The notes under the pieces were generated by a model. The model saw nothing but the letters and a program-made list of their open reading frames with translations. It was not told the DNA's origin and made no database searches. 64,000 bases of DNA. It comes from Serripes groenlandicus. Its lineage: Eukaryota; Mollusca; Bivalvia; Cardiida; Cardiidae. Below are positions 33,665 through 44,170 of the stretch, one piece after another. The stretch is from positions 75,702,744 through 75,766,743 of the forward strand of contig JASEVX010000008.1 of the NCBI GenBank assembly GCA_031761405.1, read 5' to 3'. Made by a program: the position numbers and the translations under genes. Position 1 is the first letter of the stretch; the number at the start of each line of letters is the position of its first letter.

Positions 33665-34010
33665 GATGGCGAGAATGTACATACGCATGTGCGTACAGTG
33701 AAGTATCGGGAGAGTATGTACATACGCTTATGCTTACGATGAAGGCTCGGACGAGTATATACATACGCATGTGCGTACAATGAAGGCTCGGCCGAGTTTT
33801 TACATACGCATTTGCGAAAAGTGAAGACACAGGCGAGTATCTGCATAAGTATATGCGTACAGTGAAGGCTCGGGCGAGTATGTAATACGCATATGCATAC
33901 ACTGAATACTCCGACGAGTATGTATATACGCATAAGCGTACAATGAAGACTCGGTGAGTATTTGCATACGCATATGCATTTAGTTTATAAGTACTCATAT
34001 GCGTACATGA
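33665..34010. repeat. 41 bp minisatellite with palindromic core, about 8 units
   Basis: The unit is approximately gagtatgtacatacgcatat followed by gcgtacagtgaaggctcgggc. The core gtacgcatatgcgtac is a perfect 16 bp palindrome in the best-preserved form. Copy B (15,720-15,850) has only two to three units. It sits immediately 5' of exon 1. The two long minus-strand frames across it arise because the unit length is not a multiple of three and stops are absent. Confidence 0.9.
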
Positions 34011-34049
34011 AGATTCAGACTCAGGCGAATAAGTGCATTCACAATCCGC

Positions 34050-35005
34050 CAATAAATAAGGTTATTCCAAGATCAGTATCTGACAACCAGCTTATTTGAA
34101 AGTAAATTGACCGATGTTAAACCGAAGAGACAATAACATCCGAAAAAGTCAGACGAAACTTTACATATACTTTTATTTGATAGTGAGCCTCAACATGACC
34201 ATTACAATGAAATTACATTATACAAATTTGTTCTCATCTAGTATTTAATATAGACATATTAACAATGTATTAAGTGTTTTTAAACCTGTATTCAAAGTAT
34301 AATTCAAATTTGTTAAAGTCTAGAATATTATAATTTTCCTAAACATAACAAATCAAAATAGTATAGTTTGATGCTTGGCTTCCAATCGGTTTGTGTGATG
34401 ATTGTTTCTCTATTAAGAATAAACTTGAACACGTTACATTGTTAGAAACTATATCAACAAAATTATTCAGAACATTTGTGAATTCAAAATGTTACATTCT
34501 TTAGACAATTTTTAACGGAAGTTTGAAGCATGCTCAGTTAAGTACACACTTAAGTATTTTGTCAGAAACGTTTATGTATTTTTATGGCAAATATATGTAA
34601 TGTTAGTGTTAAGTAAACGATCACAAGATCATAAGTTCCACTTTACCATTCATTTCGACGACCATGACAGTTAAAACGACAACACTAATCCTAAAACCGC
34701 AGAACATTCTGTTACTTGACGTATTTACTTCTGTTTAATGATCAATCAACAGTTTTCTAGTGAAACGCATATCATTCTTATTTCTAAATCGATCAGATAA
34801 AACTCGATTTAATGAACAATAATGCAACAACTAAATAATGCATCACGGAAATTTATGACATAATCGAAGCAGTTCTACACCCCTTTCCTTCATGGATGCC
34901 TTGAAAAACTCATTACGAGAAACATGCATTTAAAGTCTATTATAGATATTGAAGGAAAATACTTGATTTACGCTATATTAATGTTAGTCGCCGAGGAAAT
35001 ACCCG
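34050..35005. other. Upstream flank of copy A, no feature recognised
   Basis: This AT-rich flank should contain the missing first exon and promoter of copy A if they exist. I see no convincing ATG exon with a matching donor and no recognisable TATA or initiator arrangement. Confidence 0.4.
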
Positions 35006-35009
35006 GTAA

Positions 35010-35212
35010 CCGGGCACCATCCCATCTGGACATTATCCCCTCCGGACATTATCGCCTTCGCATATGCGGACATTAGCCCCTTCATATTGTTTGCATGGCG
35101 GACAATATCCCCTTCGTCATTATGTGCATTGCGGACATTATCCCCTTCATCAGTAGTTACATGACGGACAAATTCCCCATCACATAGCCAATATTAGCCC
35201 CTTCATTATAAA
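35010..35212. repeat. Minisatellite 'GGACATTATCCCCTTC', about 6 irregular units
   Basis: Repeats of 'cggacattatccccttc' are separated by variable 12-25 bp spacers ('gcatatg', 'atgtgcattg', 'agtagttacatga'). The units are unusually GC-rich for this window. Confidence 0.85.
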
Positions 35213-35570
35213 CAAAACATCGTCAAAGATTATAAAATAATTGGCCTTAATATTAAAGGATGTTCAACAGTTTGCCTTTAATTATTCGATAACAATCAAA
35301 TTATATAATTTCTAAATTGAAATTAAATGGAACATTTGTCGGATTTTCATTACAAATATTTAATCCGCAATGTGTGTGTTTATGAAGTTGCCTTTGAAAG
35401 TGTTAACGTATAGATCGGTGAAGGGAAATAGCTTTCGTTGTGTTCTTTCGAAAAAAGAACATGTCAAAATGTTTATTTTAAAGTATGTGCTATTTTATTA
35501 TATATACCTTTCTTCAATGCATAATAATTTTGACTTTTGATGGATGTGAAAACGGGAAGTTTTGATTTTA
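35213..35570. other. No feature recognised
   Basis: This is AT-rich sequence without repeats or frames of note. Confidence 0.4.
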
Positions 35571-35745
35571 TTGTTTTATTGGGGTTTTACGCCGTTTCAA
35601 CATGATTTCAGTTATATAACGGACACATATATACAGTTCACTTATTCATGATCCCTGGGTAAACAAACAAGTACTAGGCTAGAAAATGGGCATTGCCCAA
35701 GGGCACTTCACCATGACCGTAGTGCCGCAACTGGGGATCGGGTGA
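35571..35745 (-). mobile_element. SINE-like element, minus strand, 3' part
   Basis: 'ttttattggggttttacgccgtttcaacatgatttcagttatata' is the reverse complement of the common SINE 3' tail. It continues into a different body ('gggcattgcccaagggcacttcac') and a diverged tRNA-like end 'gccgcaactggggatcgg'. It is probably a second SINE family sharing the same tail. Confidence 0.6.
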
Positions 35746-35999
35746 GTTTTGAAAACATATTTGAAATTTTTCAAATTTTATCATCACTTTTTCAATATTG
35801 TCTCTGAATGGCTGCATGTGAAACAAAAAGTTAAAACATATGTGCTTATTCGAAGAAATATACTTGTTTGTGAGATTCATATTCGAAAATAAAATATATT
35901 GTAAACAAGTGATTAGTTGTTGTCGTTCTCTCTCACTTTTATTTGTCATTCCCATTCCCTTTCGATAATGTTCTTTGCAAGAAAAAAAAGCTTAAGACT

Positions 36000-36164
36000 T
36001 AAGAAAACACTGAGACAAAAGGAGTTATTGCTCAAAACCAGCAACATCTCCTTTAGTCACAGAATTTAATACTTTCTTCACTCATTAGAATAGGGACTTT
36101 TCATACTATTGCCTTTGTGTAGCCAATGCCGTATCGCTGTATGTGGAAAAGGGAAAGGGTTAAT
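36000..36164. mobile_element. Palindromic TTAA MITE, partial copy
   Basis: The hairpin 'gacaaaaggagttattgct...caacatctcctttagtcac' precedes a right end 'tatgtggaaaagggaaagggttaa'. The left end is missing. Confidence 0.6.
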
Positions 36165-37060
36165 CCAGTCTATTTTTGGCAGAACAACCAAGCCGTGGAT
36201 GCATTTTGGAATCATTTGCCTAAGTTGCAAGTAAAAACGATTTATATGACAGACTGTTTGGCAGATCCTCCAGCCGTTAATGCATTTTGGTATCATTTGC
36301 CCTAGTTGAAAGTCAAAACGGATTATATTACAGACTGAAATTCTTCTGCGGCTATGTTAATATACAGTCGGTAATATAATCCGTTTTGACTTGTAACCTA
36401 TACCAAAATGCGTTCGCAGCTTCATTGGTCTGCCAATCAGTCTGTAATATAATCCGTTTTGACATGCAACTTGGGCAAATTATCAACCAAGCCGTGGATG
36501 CACTTTGGTATCATTTGCCCTAGTTGCAAGTCAAAACGGATTGTATTATAGACTGATTGGTAGATCAACCAAGCCATGGATGTATTTTGGTATAATTTGC
36601 CTAAGTTGCAAGTCAGAACGGATTATATTATAGACTGATTGGTAGATCAACCAAGCCATGGATGTATTTTGGTATAATTTGCCCAAGTTGCAAGTCAAAA
36701 CGGATTATAGTACAGACTGTTTGGCAGATCAACCAAGCCGCGGATGCATTTTGGTATAAGTTGTAAGTCCAAACTGATTATATTACCGACTGTTTGGCAG
36801 ATCAACGAAGCCGCGGATGCATATTGGTATAAGTTGTACGTCAAAACTGATTATATCACAGACTGTTTTGCAGATCAACCAAGCCGCGGACGCATTTTGG
36901 TATAAGTTGTAAGTCAAAACTGATTATATTACAGACTGCTTTGCAGATCAACCAAGCCGCGGATGCATTTTGGTATAAGTTGTAAGTCAAAACTGATTAT
37001 ATTACAGACTGTTTTGCAGATCAACCTAGCCGCGGAAATATTGGTATAATTTGCACCAGC
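36165..37060. repeat. 75-82 bp satellite, about 11 units, with inverted units
   Basis: This is the largest array of the mosaic-block satellite. Units read 'ggcagatcaaccaagccg.ggatgcattttggtat', then 'aagttgcaagtcaaaacggattatatta'. The later units (36,760-37,020) are a homogenised shorter subtype ('ataagttgtaagtcaaaactg'). Two units at about 36,370-36,478 lie in inverted orientation. Confidence 0.93.
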
Positions 37061-37480
37061 TGCAATTCAACCAAGCCGCAGATATATTATAATTAACGCG
37101 GTAAAACAAAGTTTGTTGTGTGCATATCGATGGTTTTATCTACTTTTTGAACAAGATGTAACTATAACGGTTTTGCATGAAGCCCTCGATATGTGTCATG
37201 CCTGATAAAAACGTTGTGTGAAGTACTGGATTCAGAAAGCCAGGAAACACGCTAGATCAATTACCCGCCGTGATATAACTTCCATACAGTCCAAAACAGT
37301 CTTTGAATTGCAACCACTGAATCAACCATTTACCTTAGACAACAGAAGAAAATAGGGAACAACACGCAATCCTTCTCGTGATACTATAGATAGTCCCTCT
37401 ATACGGTCCATTTAATATACTATGTGCTTAGACAACATATCTGCAGCAGACGAATTTGAAAACACCCAGGTAAAGATATA
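37061..37480. repeat. Mosaic repeat block, copy 2 (3' part)
   Basis: 'ttgaacaagatgtaactataacggttttgc', 'gatatgtgtcatgcctga', 'gaattgcaaccactgaatcaacc' and 'gacaacatatctgcagcagacgaattt' (quoted in pieces) follow the satellite in the same order as at 26,560-26,780 and 46,060-46,290. Confidence 0.75.
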
Positions 37481-37579
37481 TATATGTGAAGATACACATG
37501 CCTTGAGGGTCAGTCACGCAATAATCATTCTACCAAATCATTTAGGAATCTATTAGAATACAAGCAGATTCAGATGAGA

Positions 37580-38000
37580 ATTTTTAAAGTTATGGCATTT
37601 TTTATCCCTTTTTGATGCCGCAGCATCCAAAGCTCAGTAAAGAATTTATATCTTAAACGAAATTTTAAAAAGAACCCCAAAAGTAACATTCTTATTAAGT
37701 GTGGTTGAAATTGGTCCAGTGGATAAGATGTCATTTGAAGCTAATTGTTAATTTTACCCACTGAATGAACATTTCAACCCATTTATCTTGAAATCAGACA
37801 CGCACTTTCATAAGAATAGTTTTTAAATAGTTGTCATTTTTCCCCATTTCTGATGCGTCTGATTGCAATGTTTTTAAAGCAATCATTTTTTTGTAGAGGG
37901 TCACACATGGAACATTCCTGCTAAATGATAATGGAATCCCACAAGGGGATTCAGAGGAGAACGGTTTTTAAAGAGGAGACGTTTAAAACGGCCTAGAGTG
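37580..38000. repeat. Dispersed about 165 bp unit repeat ('TCTGATGCCGCAGCATC' family)
   Basis: The units share 'cattttt.ccctttctgatgc', 'gagggtcacacatggaacattcctgctaa' and 'cagacacgcactttca'. The family also appears at 46,380-46,500, 47,690-48,100, 50,320-50,780, 57,000-57,860 (opposite strand) and 59,898-60,000. Confidence 0.7.
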
Positions 38001-38359
38001 ATCAAAATATATATCAGAGATCAGGTGATTTTAAAAAAAGGATAATATGAATATATTTTATCACAGTTTATTCATCATAATGAGTTAATGAATTCACATT
38101 GGGTTTATTTTATATTTTAAAGGGATTTCCTTTGTAATTTGTAAGTTATCTCTTGTGATCACATCTGCTTAACACAAAGTTCCCCCAAAACATATCACGT
38201 CAATTTTACAAAGATGAATAACTAAAGCTGACCTATGACATTTCAGCCTTCAGAAATAATCTCTACGAGGAAGCTTTAAGACACTGTTTTGTTCCCCTAG
38301 AAAATTAAATAATTCAAACCACAAACAAGACTTTATTTTAATCTAAACCCATGTTTCTT

Positions 38360-40540
38360 GTCCTAATTAACCTATTCCCGCATATAGACACTTTCAGACA
38401 CTTGGCAGCAGACGACTTTGTGGGAAAATGTGAAATTCCTTACAATGAGCAATTTCTCCTTTGGCCACAAGGTTTTCGACTCAATTAGTAAATCTCATTC
38501 ATGGAGATTTTTCACGGTTTTGCCAATATGTTTTCAGAACCGCCTGTTGCAGATTTATTGTATCTGGGAAAGATCATCACCAGGACAATCAATGATTAAA
38601 TTGAAAACAGAGTTTTTGATTTGCATCTGTCGTTTCCTTATATTAACCCTTTCCCTCATACGAATTTGTACATATTTTGTAAACAAATTGAAAATCTCTA
38701 TAATTGAAAGGATAACCTATGACTAAAAGTGGAAAACATTCTGGCAAAAAGAAAATTGCTCGTCAGAAAGCGTCTATATAAGGCAAAGGGGTAAACAAAG
38801 TTTTCATTTGTTATGTTACAATAGATGAAATAGAGAGAGGGAGACAACACATTACACCTGCATTTAATATATATATATGTATATGACAATTGGCGAAACA
38901 CTTTATTGAAAAGTATTTTCTTTCCCTCTATTTAGATTATTTCGCTCAGTTTTGAATTTGTTTACCTTCACCATGCAGAATTAACCATTTTACTAGCAGA
39001 GTATTTCATTGAATACTTCCAATAAGTAGACACATTTTGACACATCTGCAGCAGACAACTTTTGCAATAAAGGTTTTTTTACTCTGTTAATAACTATGGT
39101 TCAATTGATAGATTTTTCATAATTTTGCCAAGCTGTTTTAAGTCGTCTGCTGCAGATTTGTCCTATGATGGAACTTTAAAGGCTATAGGAAGATGCTCTC
39201 AAGTTTCATCCCAATTGCCAAGTGGTTATGGAGAAAAAAATCGTTTGAAGCAAACAGTTTACGCATGCACGCATGCACGCACGGACGACGGACAATACGC
39301 CATGACATACATGTAAGCTCGACTGGCTTTAAGCCATTGGAGCTAAAAAACAGACACCCTTAAAGCAAGATTCAAATAAATGTTTAAATGTCAAGAGGCA
39401 ACATTAACAAAATACAGTAGTAATTTAATTATTAACAAGTCATTCATACACAAATTCAGAATCAAGCATCTACAGTGTACATTAACAGTACACTTTACCC
39501 TTTCCCACTTGCAGATGCATTTCGACCCATAGGCTGCAGTCAACTTTTTATAACAATGTGACGAAAGGAGAAATTGCTTATGTTGAGCCATTTCTACGTG
39601 TGCCACATTGTTTTTAACTCTATCCAATAGTTATACTAATGTTTAGCGATATTGAGAAGTTTAGCCAAGATGATTTTAAAGTCATCTGCTGCATATTTGT
39701 TGTATGTGGTAAAGAGATAATATAACATTCATATCATCAAATAATGTTTTATTGGAACAAAATTATCAATATTCACCACGATATAGCAATGTATTTTATT
39801 TTAATAACTTAAAAATTTCAAAGATAAAATAAAACTTGAAAACTTTGTGGAAAAAGGGGAAACGTTTTAAACTATTTCTCTTTATTGAACAATGTTTTCA
39901 AATTTAAATTATTCCTGAGACTTGGTTCATCAGGAAAACAGTTAAACCTTTCCCCCATATATCAAATCTGTAGCAGACGACTATGAAAACATTAAGCAAA
40001 ATTATGGTAAAGCCTAATTAATGAAAAGTTGAAATCATTGTGGTAAAAAGAGAAATTGATTGTTTAGATCCGTCTTTCTTTTGCCACAATATTTTCAATC
40101 GCCGTCTGCTGCAGAAGCGTGGGAAAGGGTTAAAACATATATAAATGAATCCTATTCTGCTTGCTGCATTGCTTTGTAGATATGGACCGGTAAGCAAATT
40201 TAAAAAATATTACATAAACATATCAAATGTGTGGGTAACAAACTGATACCACCATATTGCATTGATATAAGCCAACAAATAAATACTGAAGAAACACACT
40301 AACAAATTGATACTTTACCCCCTTAGCAAATTAATTTTGTCATATATATAGACGAGGACTTTTGTAAATATTATGGCAAGAGGAAAAATTGTTCATAAAA
40401 AGTTTTATGAGAAATTTTGCTTTTTGCCACAATTTTACAAAAGTTGCCTGCTGCAGATATGACGCCATTTGTCTGCTATTGGGAAAAGGTTAATATGAGA
40501 ATATATCAATCAGGAAAAAGTTAATATGAGAGTATATCTA
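38360..40540. repeat. Segmental duplicate D1, MITE-rich part (paralogous to 49,060-52,900)
   Basis: This part contains palindromic MITE copies at about 38,373-38,570, 38,643-38,794, 39,495-39,722, 39,942-40,133 and 40,350-40,495. Most are paired with copies in 49.1-52.9 kb. Several A/B pairs differ by internal loss of one hairpin arm, for example 38,643-38,794 against 49,170-49,395. A bivalve-type repeat end lies at about 39,270-39,330. No genes are recognised. Confidence 0.75.
39942..40133. mobile_element. Palindromic TTAA MITE, complete copy
   Basis: TTAA lies at both ends (39,942-39,945 and 40,130-40,133), with terminal inverted repeats acctttcccc/gggaaagggt and inner inverted segments gcagacgact/gccgtctgctgc. 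It is 192 bp and non-coding. The orthologous partner is 52,326-52,516. The TTAA duplication suggests piggyBac-type mobilisation. Confidence 0.8.
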
Positions 40541-40627
40541 GAACAAGCTTGAGAGCTAACATTTTAAATTCAATTGATTAATTGGAGTCTATTTTACACT
40601 ATTTTTAACCGTATTTCAGTTATTCAC

Positions 40628-42512
40628 TTTGACATAGACTGTAAGCCCATTAGGGGTCACAATGAATTATGTCACTTTGATATAATACTGTTAGCCTATA
40701 AGTGGTAAAAATTAATTCTGTCAATTTGATATATACTTTTAGCCCATTAGGGGTTACAATGAATTATGTCACTGTTACATAGACTGTTAGCTCATTATGG
40801 GTAACAATGAATTATGTCACTTTGACATAGACTGTTAGCTCATTATGGGTAACAATGAATTCTGTCATTTTCACATGACTGTTAGCTCCTTATGGGTAAC
40901 AATGAATTATGTCACTTTGACATAGACTGTTAGCTCATTATGGGTAACAATGAATTATGTCACTTTGACATAGACTGTTAGCTCATTATGGGTAACAATG
41001 AATTCTGTTACTTTGACATAGACTGTTAGCTCATTATGGGTAACAATGAATTCTGTCATTTTGACATAGACTGTTAGCTCATTATGGGTAACAATGAATT
41101 ATGTTATTTTGACATAGACTGTTAGCCCATTAGCGGGTCACAATGAACTCTGTCATGTTCACATGACTGTTAGCCCATTAGAGGTCACAATGAATTTTGT
41201 CACTTTCACATAGACTGGTTGCACATTAGTGGGGTCACAATGAATTATGTTACTTTGACATAGACTGTTAGCCCATTAGGGGGGTCACAATGAATTCTGT
41301 CATTTTCACATGACTGTTAGCCCATTAGAGGTCACAATGAATTTTGTCACTTTCACATAGACTGGTAGCACATTAGGGTTCACAATGAATTATATCACTT
41401 TGACATAGACTGTAAGCCCATTAGATGTCACAATGAAATATGTCACTTTGAAATGGACTGTTAGCCCATTAGGGGTAACAATGAATTTTGTCACTTTGAC
41501 ATAGACAGGCAGCCCAATGGGGGTCACAATGAATTCTGTTACTTTGACATATACTGTTAGCCCATTAGGGGTTACAATAAATTATGTCACTTGTACATAG
41601 ACTGGTAGCCCATTAGGGGATCACAATGAATTATGTCACTTTGACATAGACTGAAAGCCCATTATGGGTCACAATGAATTATGTCACTTTGAAATAGACT
41701 GTTAGCCCATTAGAGGTCACAATGAATTTTGTCACTTTGACATAGACTGTTAGCCCATTAGGGGTCACAATGAATTATGTCACTTTGACATAGACTGAGC
41801 CCATTAGGGGGTCACAATGAATTATGTCACTTTGAAATAGACTGTAAGCCCATTAGATGTCATAGTGAATTATGTCACTTTGAAATTGGTTGTGAGCCCA
41901 TTAGGGGTTACACTGAATTCGTGCCTTTGATATAAGACTGTAAGCCTATTAGGGGTAACAATGAATTATTTCACTTCGACATAGAATGTTAGCCCATTAG
42001 GGGTCACAATGAATTATGTCACTCTGACATAGACTGTTAGCCCATTAGGGGTCAAAATGAATTATGTTACTTGACATAAACTTTTAGCCCATTAGAGGTT
42101 ACAATGAATTCTGTAACTTTGACATAGACTGTTAGCCCATTAGAGATCACAATGAATTATGTGACTTTGACATAGACTATAAACCCATTAGGGGTCACAA
42201 TAAATTATGTCACTTTGATATAAGACTGTTATCCCATTAGTGGTAACAATGAATTCTGTTACTTTGATATAGACCGTTAGCCCATTAGAGTTCAACATTA
42301 ATTATTTCACTATGATATATACTCTTAGCCCATTAGAGGTCACAATGAATTACGTCACTTTGACATAGACTGTTAGCCCATTAGTGGTAACAATAAATTT
42401 TGTCACTTTGACATAGACTGTTAGCCCATTAGGGGTTACACTGAATTATTTCACTTTGACAGAAGACTATTATAGCCAATTAGGTGTCACAATGAGTTAT
42501 GTCAATCATCGA
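40628..42512. repeat. 48 bp satellite, about 39 units
   Basis: The unit is approximately actttgacatagactgttag then cccattaggggtcacaatga attatgtc. Head-to-tail copies vary by 5-15 percent. A local subtype 'ctcattatgggtaac' is homogenised at about 40,790-41,100. There is no spacer diversity of the kind CRISPR arrays show. The paralogue at 53,030-53,120 has about two units. Confidence 0.96.
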
Positions 42513-43015
42513 AAACTACGATAAGAGCTAGCAGGGCTTGGCATATCCAGGAGAAGCTTGTAGAAGAAACATTCTACAAAATATTAGTTCACATCCCAAA
42601 ATCTGTATATGACGCTTAAACCCTATGTTTAGTATCCACAACACAGAGTTTAGTGATTAGAGATATATTGTTGGGATAATACCAGTTTACTCCTCCTATA
42701 TCTGGTTCTCTGATTCTAAAACAATTGAACCCTTTCCTTCATGTAGACAAGTTAAGGTCTTATAACCCTTTTTAATGTTCTATTTACTTTGCAACTCTGT
42801 CCTGACTCATTGCATTTTATTCAAAGAAATTTTACCTTATAAACCCTTTCTCACATACATCCAATCTGCTGCAGTCGACTTTGAAAACATCTTAGGAATG
42901 ATATAAAAAAGTCTCTATTCATAACAGTATAATTAATCTTTAAAATATTGTGGCAAACGGAGAAATTGCTCACTATGTTTTCAGAAGTCATCCGTTGCAG
43001 ATTGATCTGTATGTA
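42513..43015. repeat. Duplicate D1 single-copy linker plus MITE copy
   Basis: This is collinear with 53,410-53,880 ('cataggagaagct', 'caccaatccgtatatgac', 'gagatattgttggga'). It includes a palindromic MITE at about 42,842-43,020. Confidence 0.75.
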
Positions 43016-43900
43016 GGGATGAGTAAAGTATCAAATACAAACATTTATACATTCTAAATACTTCCTTGTGTACAGCCACGCCTTAGTATGTGTAGATTGG
43101 TAAAGTATCAAATATAAACATTTATACATTCTAAATCCTTCCTTGTATACAGCCACACCTCTGTATGTTGAGATGGGTAAAGTATCAAATATAAACATTT
43201 ATACATTCTAAATCCTTTCATGTGTACAGCAATGCCTCTGTATGTGGGGAAGGGTAAAGTATAAAAAATAAACATTTATACAGTCTAAATCCTTCCTTGT
43301 GTACATCCGCGCCTCTGTATGTGGGGAAGGGTAAAGTATAAAATATAAACATTTATACATTCTAAATTCTTCCTTGTGTACAGCCGCGCCTCTGTCTGTG
43401 GGGAAGGGTAAAGTATCAAATATAAACATTTATACATTCTAAATCCTTCCTTGTTTACAGCCGCACCTCTGTATGTGGGGATTGGTAAAGTATCAAATAT
43501 AAACATTTATACATTCTAAATCCTTCCTTGTGTACAGCCGCGCCTCTGTATGTGGGGATTGGTAAAGTATCAAATATAAACATTTATACATTGTAAATCC
43601 TTCCTTATGTTCAGACACGCCTCGGTATGTAGGGATGGGTAAAGTATCAAATATAAACATTTATACATTCTAAATCCTTCCTTGTGTACAGCCGCGCCTC
43701 TGTATGTGGGGAAGGATAAAGTATCAAATATAAACATTTATACATTCTAAATTCTTCCTTGTGTACAGCCGCGCCTCTATATGTGGGGAAGGGTAAAGTA
43801 TAAAATATAAACATATATACATTCTGAATTCCCCCCCCCCCCTTGTGTACAGCAACGCCTCTGTATGTGCGGATGGGTAAAGTCCCCTTCCTTGTGTACA
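43016..43900. repeat. 77 bp satellite, about 11 units
   Basis: The unit reads gggtaaagtatcaaatataa acatttatacattctaaatc cttccttgtgtacagccgcg cctctgtatgtgggga. Spacing between unit starts is mostly 77 bp, with a C-run insertion at about 43,831. The partner region at 53,877-53,920 has only one unit. Overlapping minus-strand frames here come from the repeat cycling through frames. Confidence 0.95.
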
Positions 43901-44170
43901 GCCACCTTTTGATAAGTTGGAAGGATTTTTTCCCCCGCATTGAGAGACACGGGAAAATTGCCTGCTAATACAAACTAATACTACGTTTTCTACAATGTTC
44001 TAAATGTGACAGATAGTATCATGATCATCAATATAAACTGTTTGTTTAGATTCTCATTGTTCATTTTCATTGAAAATCTAACAGAAAACCAGTCTGACAT
44101 TTCAAACAAAGACATGGTCTCTCATAGTATTGTTTCTATGAATAATTTTGAATAATGCATATGATTTCAA
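43901..44170. repeat. Duplicate D1 linker (paralogous to about 53,920-54,200)
   Basis: 'gataagttggaa', 'gatagtatcatgatcatcaatataaa' and 'catagtattgtttctat' match the other copy in order. No gene is recognised. Confidence 0.75.

Noticed and set aside
33529..34052. Two overlapping minus-strand frames of 132-134 codons with Tyr-Ala-His-Ala-Tyr repeats
   Set aside because: They are products of the 41 bp minisatellite, whose unit length shifts frame; no signal of selection or splicing.
40628..42512. CRISPR-like array
   Set aside because: The units are head-to-tail without unique spacers, with satellite-type divergence, in a eukaryotic genome.
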